Below, in pieces: positions 22,913-31,512 of a DNA stretch of 44,236 nt. A model generated the notes under the pieces. It saw only the letters and a program-made list of their open reading frames with translations, was not told the DNA's origin and made no database searches. Both the position numbers and the translations under genes were made by a program. Position 1 is the stretch's first letter. Every line of letters starts with the position of its first letter. The DNA is from Terriglobia bacterium (GTDB taxonomy: Bacteria; Acidobacteriota; Terriglobia; UBA7540): contig DASTAW010000024.1 of the NCBI GenBank assembly GCA_035712365.1, forward strand, positions 1 through 44,236, given 5' to 3'.

Positions 22913-24775
22913 CTATTGTTCGGCGGACAACGTCAACAAAATTTCCTGCTGATGGGGACGGACGTATTCATGCTCCGACTTCAAGTTTAGCGGGACGGTA
23001 AGCCTTCCGACGGCGTGGTCCAGCGTTTTCTCAGGCGCGTCGGCGTACGGGTTGTAGGGATATATGGGCCATCGCAGACTTGCTGCAGGATCGACCTTAA
23101 GCGTCCACCCGCCCTGGCGAATCCAGCCGCCAAGGTCATCCGGTCCCAGGTCAACTTGATCGCTTCCCAGCGTGATTTTCTTTCCTGCGCCCGTTTCGAG
23201 CACCTGGCCTGGCTTCAGCACCAACTGCAGGTTCAGGTCCGCTTCGTCCGGAGCCGAGCCGTGCCCGGTGATCTCAAACCGGAGCGTGACGGAATGGGCG
23301 GTCGGTGCTGGAACGTACAGGTCAACAAAGAATGTGTTGTAAGCAAGAGAGAGCCTGTCTATATCTTTGCCCATTTGCAGGCGGCTGCTGAGAGGCATGG
23401 CGTTCGTGGTGCCGTCAAATCTCTCCATGAACGTTCCCAGTTCCGGCTGGCGCTTGGAATTGGCGCCGGAAATAATCAGGCCCAGTTTCTGATGAAAAAC
23501 GCTCACGTTCGATTGCCGGTCAATGTAGAACTGGTTCCTCACTGCGGCGGGTTCGACGATGCCGGAGAGGCCCACTTCCCACGGACCGGCCTTGCGCATC
23601 CCGGCAGGAACCAGCAGCCGGTGCGAAAAGCTCTCCATGTCTTGCGGGATGGGCGCCGTGGGTCCGGCGTGATAATAGAGGGCATCTTGCGAAAGGCGTC
23701 CGAGTTCGTCCATCGTCAGGCGCCCTGGCTTGAAAAAGCCCACCAGGAATTCATCGTACCGGCGCCCATCGGGAAAATTGGAAAACCCAAATTGACCCCA
23801 GGCCGGGACAGTCCAATAACGATTCCGATTATTGACCACATCAACCGGGGTCCCGTCCAAATAGGTAAAGTACTTGTGAAAATCGGTTGAGCGGCGCAAG
23901 GCCTTCAGTGCCGCCGGATCGTGGCTGTACTCCCAATAAAGCGCCACCTGGGTCATGGTGATGTAGTCATAGCCTGTGGTCGGGCCCATGCGGCTGAACT
24001 CGCCCCAGTAGCCGTCAGCGGTCTGCTCGACAGCCGAATATCGGTGCAGGATCTTGTTGCCCAGTTCGAGCCAGTCGGATTTTCCAAAGACCTTGCCGGA
24101 AAGCATCAGCAGGCTGGCCCATTGCGCGTAGTGGTTGGGCGAGGTTCCGATATAGGGCGTGTTGTACCACGGGAAATCCACCATCTTCATGGCTGACGCA
24201 TAGAACGGCGTAGCATTCTGAAGGATGGCCTTCTTCCATCGCGCGCTGCGCTCGGCGCCCAGCTCCGGTTGAAGCAGGCGGTAGGCTTCCAGCCACATGT
24301 AGGTGTCCCAATCACTGTCCAGCCGCGGCGTAAAAATCCCTTTTTCGTTCTGGTCAGCAAGGTAATCGCCCAGCTTGATGGCCTCAGCCAGCATTTTCGC
24401 ATCGTGATAATGATGGTTGGCCGGATCGCGTTTGGAGTAAAGCACTGCCGGCGCCAGGATGGAATATGGGAGATGCCTCCACGCAGGCTCTTTCTCCAGC
24501 GCTGGCAGGTCCGCTCCGGGCTGCTGGCTCATGTGTTCTTGAACTTGCGCAATGCCGGAGACCATCAGGCGAAAATATTGGGCGGGCAAGCGTACGGGCG
24601 TCTCCGCAAGCAAGCTTGGTCCACTTGCTCCGCATAACAGGATTGCAGCAGCAATCCAATAGCAGGTTAGCGACTCAAGTTCTCGCAACCCCAAACTCTT
24701 CCTCGTCAACCGTTCCTTAAGTCGAAGCAGGCTGTTCATCAGAAACACCATTTCTAAATGCGAATTTGCATCCAC
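22913..24775 (-). CDS. Secreted protein, putative alpha/alpha-toroid polysaccharide lyase or hydrolase
   Basis: 620 aa from a GTG at 24775 (AGAGGA nine bases upstream); ATGs at 24751 and 24739 are alternatives. A hydrophobic segment, WIAAAILLCGASGPSLLA, is a late signal peptide or anchor. The first ~360 residues are helical and rich in aromatic motifs (DSDWDTYMWLEAYRLL, NTPYIGTSPNHYAQWASLLML, TADGYWGEFSRMGPTTGYDYITM), resembling the (alpha/alpha) toroid of lyases and unsaturated-glycan enzymes. The C-terminal part is beta-rich, as in heparinase/chondroitinase-type lyases. I do not recognise the exact family; the assignment rests on these patterns and the sulfatase next door. It follows the aquaglyceroporin gene by 22 bases, probably in one transcript. 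Confidence 0.55.
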   Translation of the reverse strand: MDANSHLEMVFLMNSLLRLKERLTRKSLGLRELESLTCYWIAAAILLCGASGPSLLAETPVRLPAQYFRLMVSGIAQVQEHMSQQPGADLPALEKEPAWRHLPYSILAPAVLYSKRDPANHHYHDAKMLAEAIKLGDYLADQNEKGIFTPRLDSDWDTYMWLEAYRLLQPELGAERSARWKKAILQNATPFYASAMKMVDFPWYNTPYIGTSPNHYAQWASLLMLSGKVFGKSDWLELGNKILHRYSAVEQTADGYWGEFSRMGPTTGYDYITMTQVALYWEYSHDPAALKALRRSTDFHKYFTYLDGTPVDVVNNRNRYWTVPAWGQFGFSNFPDGRRYDEFLVGFFKPGRLTMDELGRLSQDALYYHAGPTAPIPQDMESFSHRLLVPAGMRKAGPWEVGLSGIVEPAAVRNQFYIDRQSNVSVFHQKLGLIISGANSKRQPELGTFMERFDGTTNAMPLSSRLQMGKDIDRLSLAYNTFFVDLYVPAPTAHSVTLRFEITGHGSAPDEADLNLQLVLKPGQVLETGAGKKITLGSDQVDLGPDDLGGWIRQGGWTLKVDPAASLRWPIYPYNPYADAPEKTLDHAVGRLTVPLNLKSEHEYVRPHQQEILLTLSAEQ

Positions 24776-24797
24776 CGGTACTCGTCCTCTTCTCCGT

Positions 24798-25661
24798 TCA
24801 CGAAGCCTCCGGATGGCGGCCGGCGGGAACCTGCTCAGGCGCCCGGATCAGGAAGGGGCGCACGAGGCCGTCATACACCAGTCCGCCTGCAATCCCCCCG
24901 ACAAGCGGCGCCAGAATATAAATCCACCACTCGTTTCCCCTTGGCCCGGGAAAAGCAATCGAGCCGTATCCCGCGAGATAACCGAAGAGCCTGGGCCCGA
25001 AGTCCCGCGCGGGATTCACAGCGTCCATCGTCAGGGGAGCGCCAATGCCAACGATGATGGTTACCGTCAGGCCGATGAAGGTCGCCGCCAGATTGCTGCC
25101 GGGCGCCGCTGTGTTGCGCGAATCGATCAGGGCAAGAATGGCGAGCAGGAGGAGCATGGTCAGCACGGCTTCCACCAGAAATGCCGCGCCGCCCGTTACC
25201 TTGGCAAAATCCGCCGGCGTTACGCCCACGATGCCGGGATTGGGATAGAAGCAACTGAAGATCATCATCAGTTTCTGGCTTCCGGGCTGTCCGATGCTCA
25301 CACCCAGTTTCTGTGCGGTGGGCGTCCAAAAACCGTACCAGAAGAAGAACAAAACAACGCACGCAGTGAAAGCCCCTGCCACCTGCGCCAGCACGTAGGG
25401 CACGATTTTGCGGCCCGGAAACTTGCGGAAGGCGGCGAAGCAGGCAGTCACGGCCGGATTCAGGTGGGCCCCCGAGACGCCGCCTGAAATGTAGATGGCC
25501 AACAGAACGGCGAGGCCCCACAGAATGGCGACGCCCGTGAGATCGAAGGCATTGGTAAACACCGCCACGGCAACGGCGCCATCTCCGATCAGGATCAGAA
25601 CAAAGGTACCGATAAATTCACCCAGGCATTCTCCCATCAGGGAACCTTGCAGTCTCTTCAT
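24798..25661 (-). CDS. glpF: Aquaglyceroporin (MIP family, GlpF-like)
   Basis: 287 aa with six membrane helices and two half-helix NPA motifs: HLNPAVT (Asn68) and [13 protein letters not shown] (Asn216). The Asp after the second NPAR (Asp220) marks the glycerol-conducting branch rather than strict water channels. The family moves glycerol and small polyols across the inner membrane. No glycerol kinase is adjacent, and the downstream neighbour is the putative polysaccharide-degrading gene, so the substrate in this context is unclear. Confidence 0.92.
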   Translation of the reverse strand: MKRLQGSLMGECLGEFIGTFVLILIGDGAVAVAVFTNAFDLTGVAILWGLAVLLAIYISGGVSGAHLNPAVTACFAAFRKFPGRKIVPYVLAQVAGAFTACVVLFFFWYGFWTPTAQKLGVSIGQPGSQKLMMIFSCFYPNPGIVGVTPADFAKVTGGAAFLVEAVLTMLLLLAILALIDSRNTAAPGSNLAATFIGLTVTIIVGIGAPLTMDAVNPARDFGPRLFGYLAGYGSIAFPGPRGNEWWIYILAPLVGGIAGGLVYDGLVRPFLIRAPEQVPAGRHPEAS

Positions 25662-25827
25662 GTCCGCTCCGCACCGGTGGCTGTTGACAACCTGCCCCGC
25701 CTAATCTTTCTGTTCTGCAGCTCTGTGAACCCGAGCGGCCCCTCGCAGCCCCTTGCTGAGGACCGCAATCGGCGACCCGTTGGATTCTGCCACGGATACT
25801 GCCTGAATCCAAGCGTAAGATCAAGTG

Positions 25828-25962
25828 CCCACAGCCAGGAGTGGCTGTGCTACGTTCCTTCCGTAGCACCGGCACTCTTGCCGGTGTTGGGGTCGCTTCA
25901 CCACAGCCAGGAGTGGCTGTGCTACGTTACCCGCGCCCACAGCCAGGAGTGGCTGTGCTACT
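25828..25962. repeat. Three copies of a CACAGCC hairpin plus one CACCGGCA hairpin
   Basis: CACAGCC-AGGAGT-GGCTGTG followed by CTAC occurs three times (about 25830, 25902 and 25938). A CACCGGCA-CTCT-TGCCGGTG hairpin lies between the first two copies. The last copy runs into the stop end of the DsbD-N-like gene. This is a REP-like cluster. The rest of 25662-25957 shows no gene. Confidence 0.7.
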
Positions 25963-26494
25963 TGAAGTTGATGGTGCTAAAGATCTCGGAATTGACGGAT
26001 TTCAGCGGAACCGAGGGCGGCGCCACGCGCACTGAAACCTCAAACGGAACACTGGTGGGCGGCAGGCAGGCATGATCGTTGCAGGCCTGATACATGAATT
26101 TTCCGCGCAACGGATAGTTTCCCGGCTTCACTGAGCTACCGACCTTCAGAAGCGAACCCAGATGGATTTCACCTTCGTAGACCGAAATCGGAGAATCCAG
26201 GAAATCAAACTTCACCATCTTACCGCGCGGGTAAACAACTTTCTCAACCTGCAAGTTGGGAGAAGCATCAAACTCGACTTTGGTGGGAATCAGATAATCG
26301 AGCGAAGGCTTGTGGTCGTTGATATGGTAACCGGGCTCAATTCGCGCCAGCACTGCCAGTTTTGCTGACTGGCCGGGATGGACCGCGTTGGTTGCAAGCA
26401 CGGTGCGGGCAGATACCACGGCGGGCGGGCCTGCGGCGGTTGCCGCGCCGGCCGACAGCAAAACCAGTAATGAAGCCGCGATCCATCGCATCAT
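25958..26494 (-). CDS. Secreted DsbD N-terminal-domain-like protein (thiol-disulfide partner)
   Basis: 178 aa from the ATG at 26494 (another ATG at 26491). The signal peptide is about residues 1-21. The rest is the immunoglobulin-like fold of the DsbD alpha domain / disulfide bond corrector family: VHPGQSAKLAVLARIEPGYHINDHKP and KGNYPLRGKF-type strands lead to YQACNDHACLPP, with the redox Cys pair Cys138 and Cys143. Full DsbD also has a membrane domain and a thioredoxin domain; here those functions seem to be split into the CcdA and TlpA-like genes upstream. It probably relays electrons in the periplasm. Confidence 0.8.
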   Translation of the reverse strand: MMRWIAASLLVLLSAGAATAAGPPAVVSARTVLATNAVHPGQSAKLAVLARIEPGYHINDHKPSLDYLIPTKVEFDASPNLQVEKVVYPRGKMVKFDFLDSPISVYEGEIHLGSLLKVGSSVKPGNYPLRGKFMYQACNDHACLPPTSVPFEVSVRVAPPSVPLKSVNSEIFSTINFK

Positions 26495-26580
26495 CGGGCC
26501 GCCCTGCCGTTGCTCGAATGGCCGATCTCGATCGTGCTTCGGCCCGGCAATCAAATGCCAAAGCCGCGCCTCGAGCAACG

Positions 26581-27405
26581 CTATCCGTGGTGATCTTTCA
26601 GGAATTTGGCGTACTCGTCTTTCGCCTGCTGCAGGCTGACCTGGCAGGACGAGTCCACCTGCCTGCATTTCAGCAGCGTGAAACCGCAACCGCAGGTACA
26701 CTTCTGTTGCCCCAGGTGCTTCTGAAACGCCGTCAGTTCGGACGGAGTCAGCTTTGAAACGTCAACCCCGGGCACCACCGAGCTTACCTCTGCCGGCGTG
26801 CTGGTGCGGATGTCTTTGGAAGCCGTGTACCCCACCGTCTTGAAGTCCGCCAGCTTGCGGTCCGGGGCCGCGGCCAGCAGTTCCTTGATTTCGGATTCAA
26901 AAATGGATGCGTCCGTCAAGCCGACGTGCTTGGCATAAATCCTGCCGTCGCGTCCGATCAAAAAGCTGGTGGGCAGCCCCAGAATTCCCCCATAAAGCTC
27001 GCCCAGGTTGTCAGAACCCATGACGACCGGATAATTCATGTGAAATTCCTGATAGAATTTTCGGACCGGCTCCGGACCATCGTCCATCGAGACGCCGATA
27101 ATCGACAGCCCCTGGCTTCCGTACTGGTTTTGAAGCTGTACGAAACCGGGAATTTCAATGCGGCAGGGCCCGCACCAGGTGGCCCAGAAATCCAGCAGCA
27201 CCACCTTGCCCTTGTAATTCTGCAGGTCGATCTTGTCGCCCGAAAGCGAGGTAAGTGTAAACCCTGGGGCCTGCGGAAAGTCACCGCTGGCTTTAGCGGC
27301 GGCCTTGGTGGCGGCGGGCGCAATCCAGTACTTGTTGACAAAGAACAGGCCGACGGCAACCACAATCCCCAGAGCCACGCCGAGAAGAACTTTGCCTTTC
27401 TTCAC
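26581..27405 (-). CDS. TlpA/ResA-like thioredoxin with a Cys-rich C-terminal tail
   Basis: 274 aa from a GTG at 27405 (GGGAG upstream). An N-terminal membrane anchor (about 5-24) places the thioredoxin domain (about 42-190) in the periplasm. The active site is WCGPC (Cys78, Cys81), and the cis-proline region is LPTSFLIGRDG. The last ~45 residues carry Cys236, 238, 240, 247 and 254 in a CTCGCG...CRxxDxxC pattern that normal TlpA proteins lack and that looks like a small metal or redox module. It lies between Lgt and the DsbD-N-like gene, downstream of CcdA, so it likely receives electrons from CcdA for cytochrome c or other thiol reduction. Confidence 0.88.
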   Translation of the reverse strand: MKKGKVLLGVALGIVVAVGLFFVNKYWIAPAATKAAAKASGDFPQAPGFTLTSLSGDKIDLQNYKGKVVLLDFWATWCGPCRIEIPGFVQLQNQYGSQGLSIIGVSMDDGPEPVRKFYQEFHMNYPVVMGSDNLGELYGGILGLPTSFLIGRDGRIYAKHVGLTDASIFESEIKELLAAAPDRKLADFKTVGYTASKDIRTSTPAEVSSVVPGVDVSKLTPSELTAFQKHLGQQKCTCGCGFTLLKCRQVDSSCQVSLQQAKDEYAKFLKDHHG

Positions 27406-27481
27406 AAGTATCTCCCTTCCTCGAAAACTCTTCGCATCTTGCGGACCTGCCCGGATCCTCTCCTGTGCCGATTCCCGATTC

Positions 27482-28327
27482 TCATCCCTTCACTTTGGAC
27501 TGCAAATGGACCTTGGCGCTCACGCTGCCTGCGAAGCTTCCGGCCTTGCGCCCCGGACCGTACCATCGGTATGCCAGCACCGCCGCAAACCCCAGCACCA
27601 GCAGCGCGATAAACTGCGAAGTTGAGAGCAGATGGTTAAACACAAAGCCGCGGTCGGGATCGCCTCGCAGGAACTCCAGCAAAAACCTTTCTACCCCATA
27701 AAGCCCGATATAAAGCAGAAAAATTTCTCCGTCGCGCGTTTTGTGCTTGTATCGCCACATCAGGATCACGAAAATGCCAAGCAGCGTGACGGATTCAACA
27801 ATCTGCCATGGAAAGAGTGGAATCCCAAGAGGCACTCCAGTCATCTGGTGGCTAAACTCATTGGTAAACGTCACCGCCAGGAAGGAATGGCTGGCCACAC
27901 CGTAATCGCACCCGGCTGAAAAACACCCCAGCCTTCCAATCGATTGCCCCAGCGCGATGGCGGGAGCATAAACGTCGAAAACCCTCCAGAACGGCAGCTT
28001 GTAGCTCCGAATGTACCAGGCGGCAAACACCGTGGCGGCGATGAATCCGCCGTAAAAAACTCCGCCAGCTTCCAAAGTGGACATGGAGAATATCTGGCCC
28101 GGATTATGGCTGTAGAACGTCCACTCCGTCAGGATCATCAGGATTTTCGCCCCCAGCAGCGCCGTAACAATGATCCAGGTGCTCAGGTCCACCAGGCGGC
28201 CCGTGTCCAGGCCCTCGCGCCGCCCCAGCCGCACCACCGTGTAGAGGGCCACAAGCAGCGCCGTGGCCAGCAGGACGCCATAAGTTGGCAGTTGAAAAGA
28301 ACCTATCTTGAAGAGAATCGGATGCAA
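27482..28327 (-). CDS. lgt: Prolipoprotein diacylglyceryl transferase
   Basis: 281 aa from a TTG at 28327 (AGGAT upstream). The polytopic protein has the Lgt pattern: FQLPTYGVLLATALL near the N-terminus, GGVFYGGFIAATVFAAWY, and the signature GQSIGRLGCFSAGCDYG at about 130-150. It transfers a diacylglyceryl group from phosphatidylglycerol to the lipobox Cys of prolipoproteins in the inner membrane. It sits in the thiol-redox cluster, 76 bases before the TlpA-like gene. The lipoprotein at 886-2934 is one likely client. Confidence 0.95.
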   Translation of the reverse strand: MHPILFKIGSFQLPTYGVLLATALLVALYTVVRLGRREGLDTGRLVDLSTWIIVTALLGAKILMILTEWTFYSHNPGQIFSMSTLEAGGVFYGGFIAATVFAAWYIRSYKLPFWRVFDVYAPAIALGQSIGRLGCFSAGCDYGVASHSFLAVTFTNEFSHQMTGVPLGIPLFPWQIVESVTLLGIFVILMWRYKHKTRDGEIFLLYIGLYGVERFLLEFLRGDPDRGFVFNHLLSTSQFIALLVLGFAAVLAYRWYGPGRKAGSFAGSVSAKVHLQSKVKG

Positions 28328-28421
28328 GCTGTTATCCTAACCTCGGGGCCACGTCTTGAGCATCGGGCATGCGGCCGCGCCATTTCTGGAGCGCGGTATG
28401 CAGCCCCACAATCCTCCATAA

Positions 28422-29147
28422 TTACAGGGTAAACCGATTGAGAAAAGAAAGATAGCCTGAGAGCATCGTCATTTTATGAGTTGCCATCAACACTCCGATG
28501 CAGATCAGCAGCACACCGGAAGCAACTTCCACGGCCTGCATGTGCTTTCGAAAGCGGCTGTAAAATTTGATGAACCTTCCCACGCCCAAAGCCGTCAGCA
28601 GGAATGGCACAGCCAGCCCCGCCGAATAGATGGCCAACAGAAACATGCCCTGGAATACCGTGTCTTTGATGGCCGCCAGCGCCAGAATCCCGGTCAGAAT
28701 CGGGCCGATGCAGGGGGTCCATCCAAAAGCGAATGCAAACCCCAGCACAAACGACCCGGCGATTCCCCGCTTGGGCGCCAGAGTGTTCATCCGGGCCTCG
28801 CGGTAAAGAAAAGGAATCTTCACCAGTCCCGTAAGGTGCAGGCCAAAAATGATGATCACCACGCCCGCCGCAATGTCAAACGTGCCCTGGCGTGACAGCA
28901 GGAACTTGCCGACGGCGGTTGCCGAAGCGCCGAGTACGATAAACACCACCGAAAAGCCGATGACGAACGCTACGGAGTTGCGAAGGATCAGCGCCGTCAC
29001 CTTTTCATCTGCCTCGCCGCGCAGGTCCTCCATGGACAGCCCGGACAGCATGGAAATGTATCCTGGAATCAGCGGCAGGACGCAGGGCGACAAAAACGAC
29101 ACCAGACCGGCAACGAAAGCAACAGGAATGCTCAGATTATGAGTCAT
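28422..29147 (-). CDS. ccdA: Cytochrome c biogenesis protein CcdA (DsbD membrane-domain family)
   Basis: 241 aa with six predicted helices. The first helix has VSFLSPCVLPLIPGY, with the reactive Cys, and the internal repeat has FGWTPCIGPILTGIL, with the partner Cys. The protein passes reducing power from cytoplasmic thioredoxin to periplasmic thiol proteins. It is first in a four-gene minus-strand cluster with lgt, the TlpA-like gene and the DsbD-N-like gene, a split equivalent of DsbD. The ribosome-binding site is not obvious. Confidence 0.93.
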   Translation of the reverse strand: MTHNLSIPVAFVAGLVSFLSPCVLPLIPGYISMLSGLSMEDLRGEADEKVTALILRNSVAFVIGFSVVFIVLGASATAVGKFLLSRQGTFDIAAGVVIIIFGLHLTGLVKIPFLYREARMNTLAPKRGIAGSFVLGFAFAFGWTPCIGPILTGILALAAIKDTVFQGMFLLAIYSAGLAVPFLLTALGVGRFIKFYSRFRKHMQAVEVASGVLLICIGVLMATHKMTMLSGYLSFLNRFTL

Positions 29148-29530
29148 TTTGAATCAGTTTCTTTAAGTACAGCTTTCACTTTTTGGATGTCCCAGAAACA
29201 GCCCCACAACACGCAATTTCTGGAACGTTCATACGGGCCAGAATCCGACAGCAGCCCAGCCTTGCGGCGCACACCCTAAGAGTGTATCATACCCCGCCTT
29301 GCTGTTTGGTATGTCGGCAGGTGAGGATAGTGGGGCGGCTCTCGCAGATTCCTGTGCGGCTAAAGCGACATTTGGCATTTCGAGCCTCGGGCACTGTCAT
29401 TCCGAGGAGCCGAAGGGCGACGAGGAATCCGCTTTTGGCTGGCCGAGAAGCAGATTCCTCGGGCCGCAACAGCGCCGTCCCTCGGAATGACGGTGGGTGC
29501 GGTTTCCATTTATGATTCGGAGGACTTGAA
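29148..29530. other. Intergenic region with a REP-like palindrome
   Basis: No gene is seen. At 29396-29491 there is an imperfect palindrome that starts GTCATTCCGAGG and ends CCTCGGAATGAC, with inner arms GAGGAATCCGCTTTT and AAGCAGATTCCTC. The same family recurs at 33485-33579, 36134-36238 and 37499-37578. GGAGGA at 29519-29524 serves the next gene. Confidence 0.65.
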
Positions 29531-30220
29531 TTGCTGCGAGCGATCATCTTCGATTTTGACGGCGTCATTGTCGATTCCGAGCCGATCATCATGAGGCTGA
29601 CGCAGGAGATGGCGGCCAAGGAAGGCTGGGTGGTCTCCGAGGAGGAATACTACCGGAATTACCTGGCGCTTGACGATCGCGGCATCGTGGAACACCTCTT
29701 TATCAGCCACGGCCGCGCTGTCGATCGTGCTCGCGTGGAAGAACTGGTGAGCTGGAAGTCGCGCGTTTACGGAGATATGATCGCCGAGGGCCTGCCCGCC
29801 ATGCCCGGCGCGGTTGAATTTGTCCGCCAAGTCGCCAAAAGCTATCCTCTGGCCATCGCCAGCGGCAGCGCCCGCAGTGAAATCGAACATCTGCTAGGCA
29901 GGGTCCAGCTCCGCGACTGTTTTCGGACCATCTCGAGCGCCGACGATTGCGAAAGGTCAAAGCCTGACCCGGAGGTTTACCTGAAAGCTCTCGCCGGCCT
30001 CGAGGCTCTCCCCGAATTCGGCGATAAGCCTCTGCGCGCGACTGAATGCGTGGCCATTGAGGACGCTCCCGGCGGGATTGATGCTGCGCACGCCGCAGGA
30101 ATCCGCTGCATTGGCCTTGCGCACAGCCGCACGCAGGAAAACCTGCTCCACGCCGACTGGGCTTTCAGCGGTTTTGAAGATCTGGATCTAGAGGCGATCA
30201 GCCGCGCATTCGAGCGTTAA
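29531..30220 (+). CDS. HAD-family hydrolase, beta-phosphoglucomutase-like
   Basis: 229 aa from a TTG at 29531, fixed by GGAGGA six bases upstream. Motif I is FDFDGVIVDSE (nucleophile Asp8, acid/base Asp10), motif II ASGSARSEI, motif III the Lys of SKPDPEVYLKA, and motif IV IEDAPGGIDAA. The cap domain is helical (about 16-85). The family includes sugar-phosphate phosphatases and beta-phosphoglucomutases; the substrate cannot be predicted. It stands alone on its strand. Confidence 0.92.
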   Translation: MLRAIIFDFDGVIVDSEPIIMRLTQEMAAKEGWVVSEEEYYRNYLALDDRGIVEHLFISHGRAVDRARVEELVSWKSRVYGDMIAEGLPAMPGAVEFVRQVAKSYPLAIASGSARSEIEHLLGRVQLRDCFRTISSADDCERSKPDPEVYLKALAGLEALPEFGDKPLRATECVAIEDAPGGIDAAHAAGIRCIGLAHSRTQENLLHADWAFSGFEDLDLEAISRAFER

Positions 30221-30364
30221 CACGTCGCTGAAAAGACTGTCTGCCACGTCATGATGGATCTTACCGTAGCGGCGGCTTTACGCCGCCATCTGCCCCGAGC
30301 GAATTGACCTGATGGCGGTGTGAACCCGCCGCTACGCCGGGCCGGGTTGCCGCAAGAAGGCCCC
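30221..30364. repeat. REP-like palindrome between convergent genes
   Basis: GTAGCGGCGG-type arms (about 30266) and CCGCCGCTAC (about 30335) form an outer stem around inner repeats of GCCGCCATC / GATGGCGG. The design matches the cas1-cas2 palindrome at 16884-16963. Confidence 0.65.
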
Positions 30365-31357
30365 TCAGTTACGGACCTCGTAAACGCCAATTTCAGCGAT
30401 TGCCGAGCCGCGGCGCGGAATGGCCAGATAGAGGCGGTCCAATGCGGGAACAAAAAGTGAGGTGCGGGCGCCGGAAGCGGTGGGGAGCGTCGATTGCAGC
30501 CGGTAGTGATCGGCATCCAACTGATGCACGACGCTGATGAAGCCCTGCCCGCCGGAAACATAGATCCTTCGCCGGGCTGCGTCGTAGTAAACGTCATCGG
30601 CGTCGCCCGCCACATCGAGGTGCGCAACCATTTTGCCCGACTCCGAATCGAGCACCAGGAGTTGCGCCGGGCTGCGGCAAACCACAAACAACCGCTGCCG
30701 TGACTGGTCATATGCCATGGGGAAATTGTCCCGATAATTTTCCATGGGCCATCGCAGAACCACAGACCGACGGTTCCAGTCCGCAGCGGCGATTTCATTT
30801 TCGGTGGGAACGTTCACGTAAATCCTCGACCCGCCACCTGCCACCTCAAAGGCTTCCGGATGCGCCCGCAGCGGTATGGTCCCCAATTCTTTCCCGGTCA
30901 TGGCGTCCAGAACGCCCAGGCCGCCGCTTCCGTATCCGACGTAGATCCGCTCGTGTGCGGCGTCATAGCGGATGTCATCGGCGTCCGAAGGAAACTGCAC
31001 GGTTGAGAGCAGGCTGTAGTTCGTGCCATCGAGAACATGGACGGAGCCGTCGCCGCCATTGGCAACGAAAATACGGTTCGACTCCGGCACGTAAAACACT
31101 CCTTGCGGCTCCTGCATTCCGGTGATCGAGTGAATGTCTTTGCCCGCGTCAAGATCGATGACTTCCACGGTATCGTTGCCAAGAGCGGAAACAAACAGCC
31201 GGTGGCCCTTTACATCAACGCTCAGATGATCAATGCGGCCGCGCACCTCGGGCATGGGAATGTTTGCGGCCAGTTTAAGCGGCGCGGGCACCTGCGCACA
31301 GAGGCCCGGGACCCACGCCAGCCAGCAGATAAACAAAAACCGCGCGCAGCTTTTCAT
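30365..31357 (-). CDS. Secreted YncE-like beta-propeller protein
   Basis: 330 aa from the ATG at 31357 (CGAGGGTG just upstream); a longer frame to 31609 adds no sensible N-terminus. The signal peptide is MKSCARFLFICWLAWVPGLCAQ. The rest is a run of 40-45-residue blade repeats of the YVTN/YncE type: RIDHLSVDVKGHRLFVSALGNDTVEVIDLDAG, then GVFYVPESNRIFVANGGDGSVHVLDG, and similar through the C-terminus. Such propellers bind ligands or proteins and are not themselves known enzymes. Function unknown. Confidence 0.82.
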   Translation of the reverse strand: MKSCARFLFICWLAWVPGLCAQVPAPLKLAANIPMPEVRGRIDHLSVDVKGHRLFVSALGNDTVEVIDLDAGKDIHSITGMQEPQGVFYVPESNRIFVANGGDGSVHVLDGTNYSLLSTVQFPSDADDIRYDAAHERIYVGYGSGGLGVLDAMTGKELGTIPLRAHPEAFEVAGGGSRIYVNVPTENEIAAADWNRRSVVLRWPMENYRDNFPMAYDQSRQRLFVVCRSPAQLLVLDSESGKMVAHLDVAGDADDVYYDAARRRIYVSGGQGFISVVHQLDADHYRLQSTLPTASGARTSLFVPALDRLYLAIPRRGSAIAEIGVYEVRN

Positions 31358-31512
31358 CACACCCTCGTATGAGCAGGTTGCTGAAAAAGGCCACCCGTTC
31401 AAATCATATCGCTTCCGGCTCTTCCCGGTGTACTCTTCTGTCTGGGGCGGGATTTCGTCCTTCCTGTTCGGAAAGATCGAGCGAATGCTACCGATACCTG
31501 GAGGTGTTAAGG

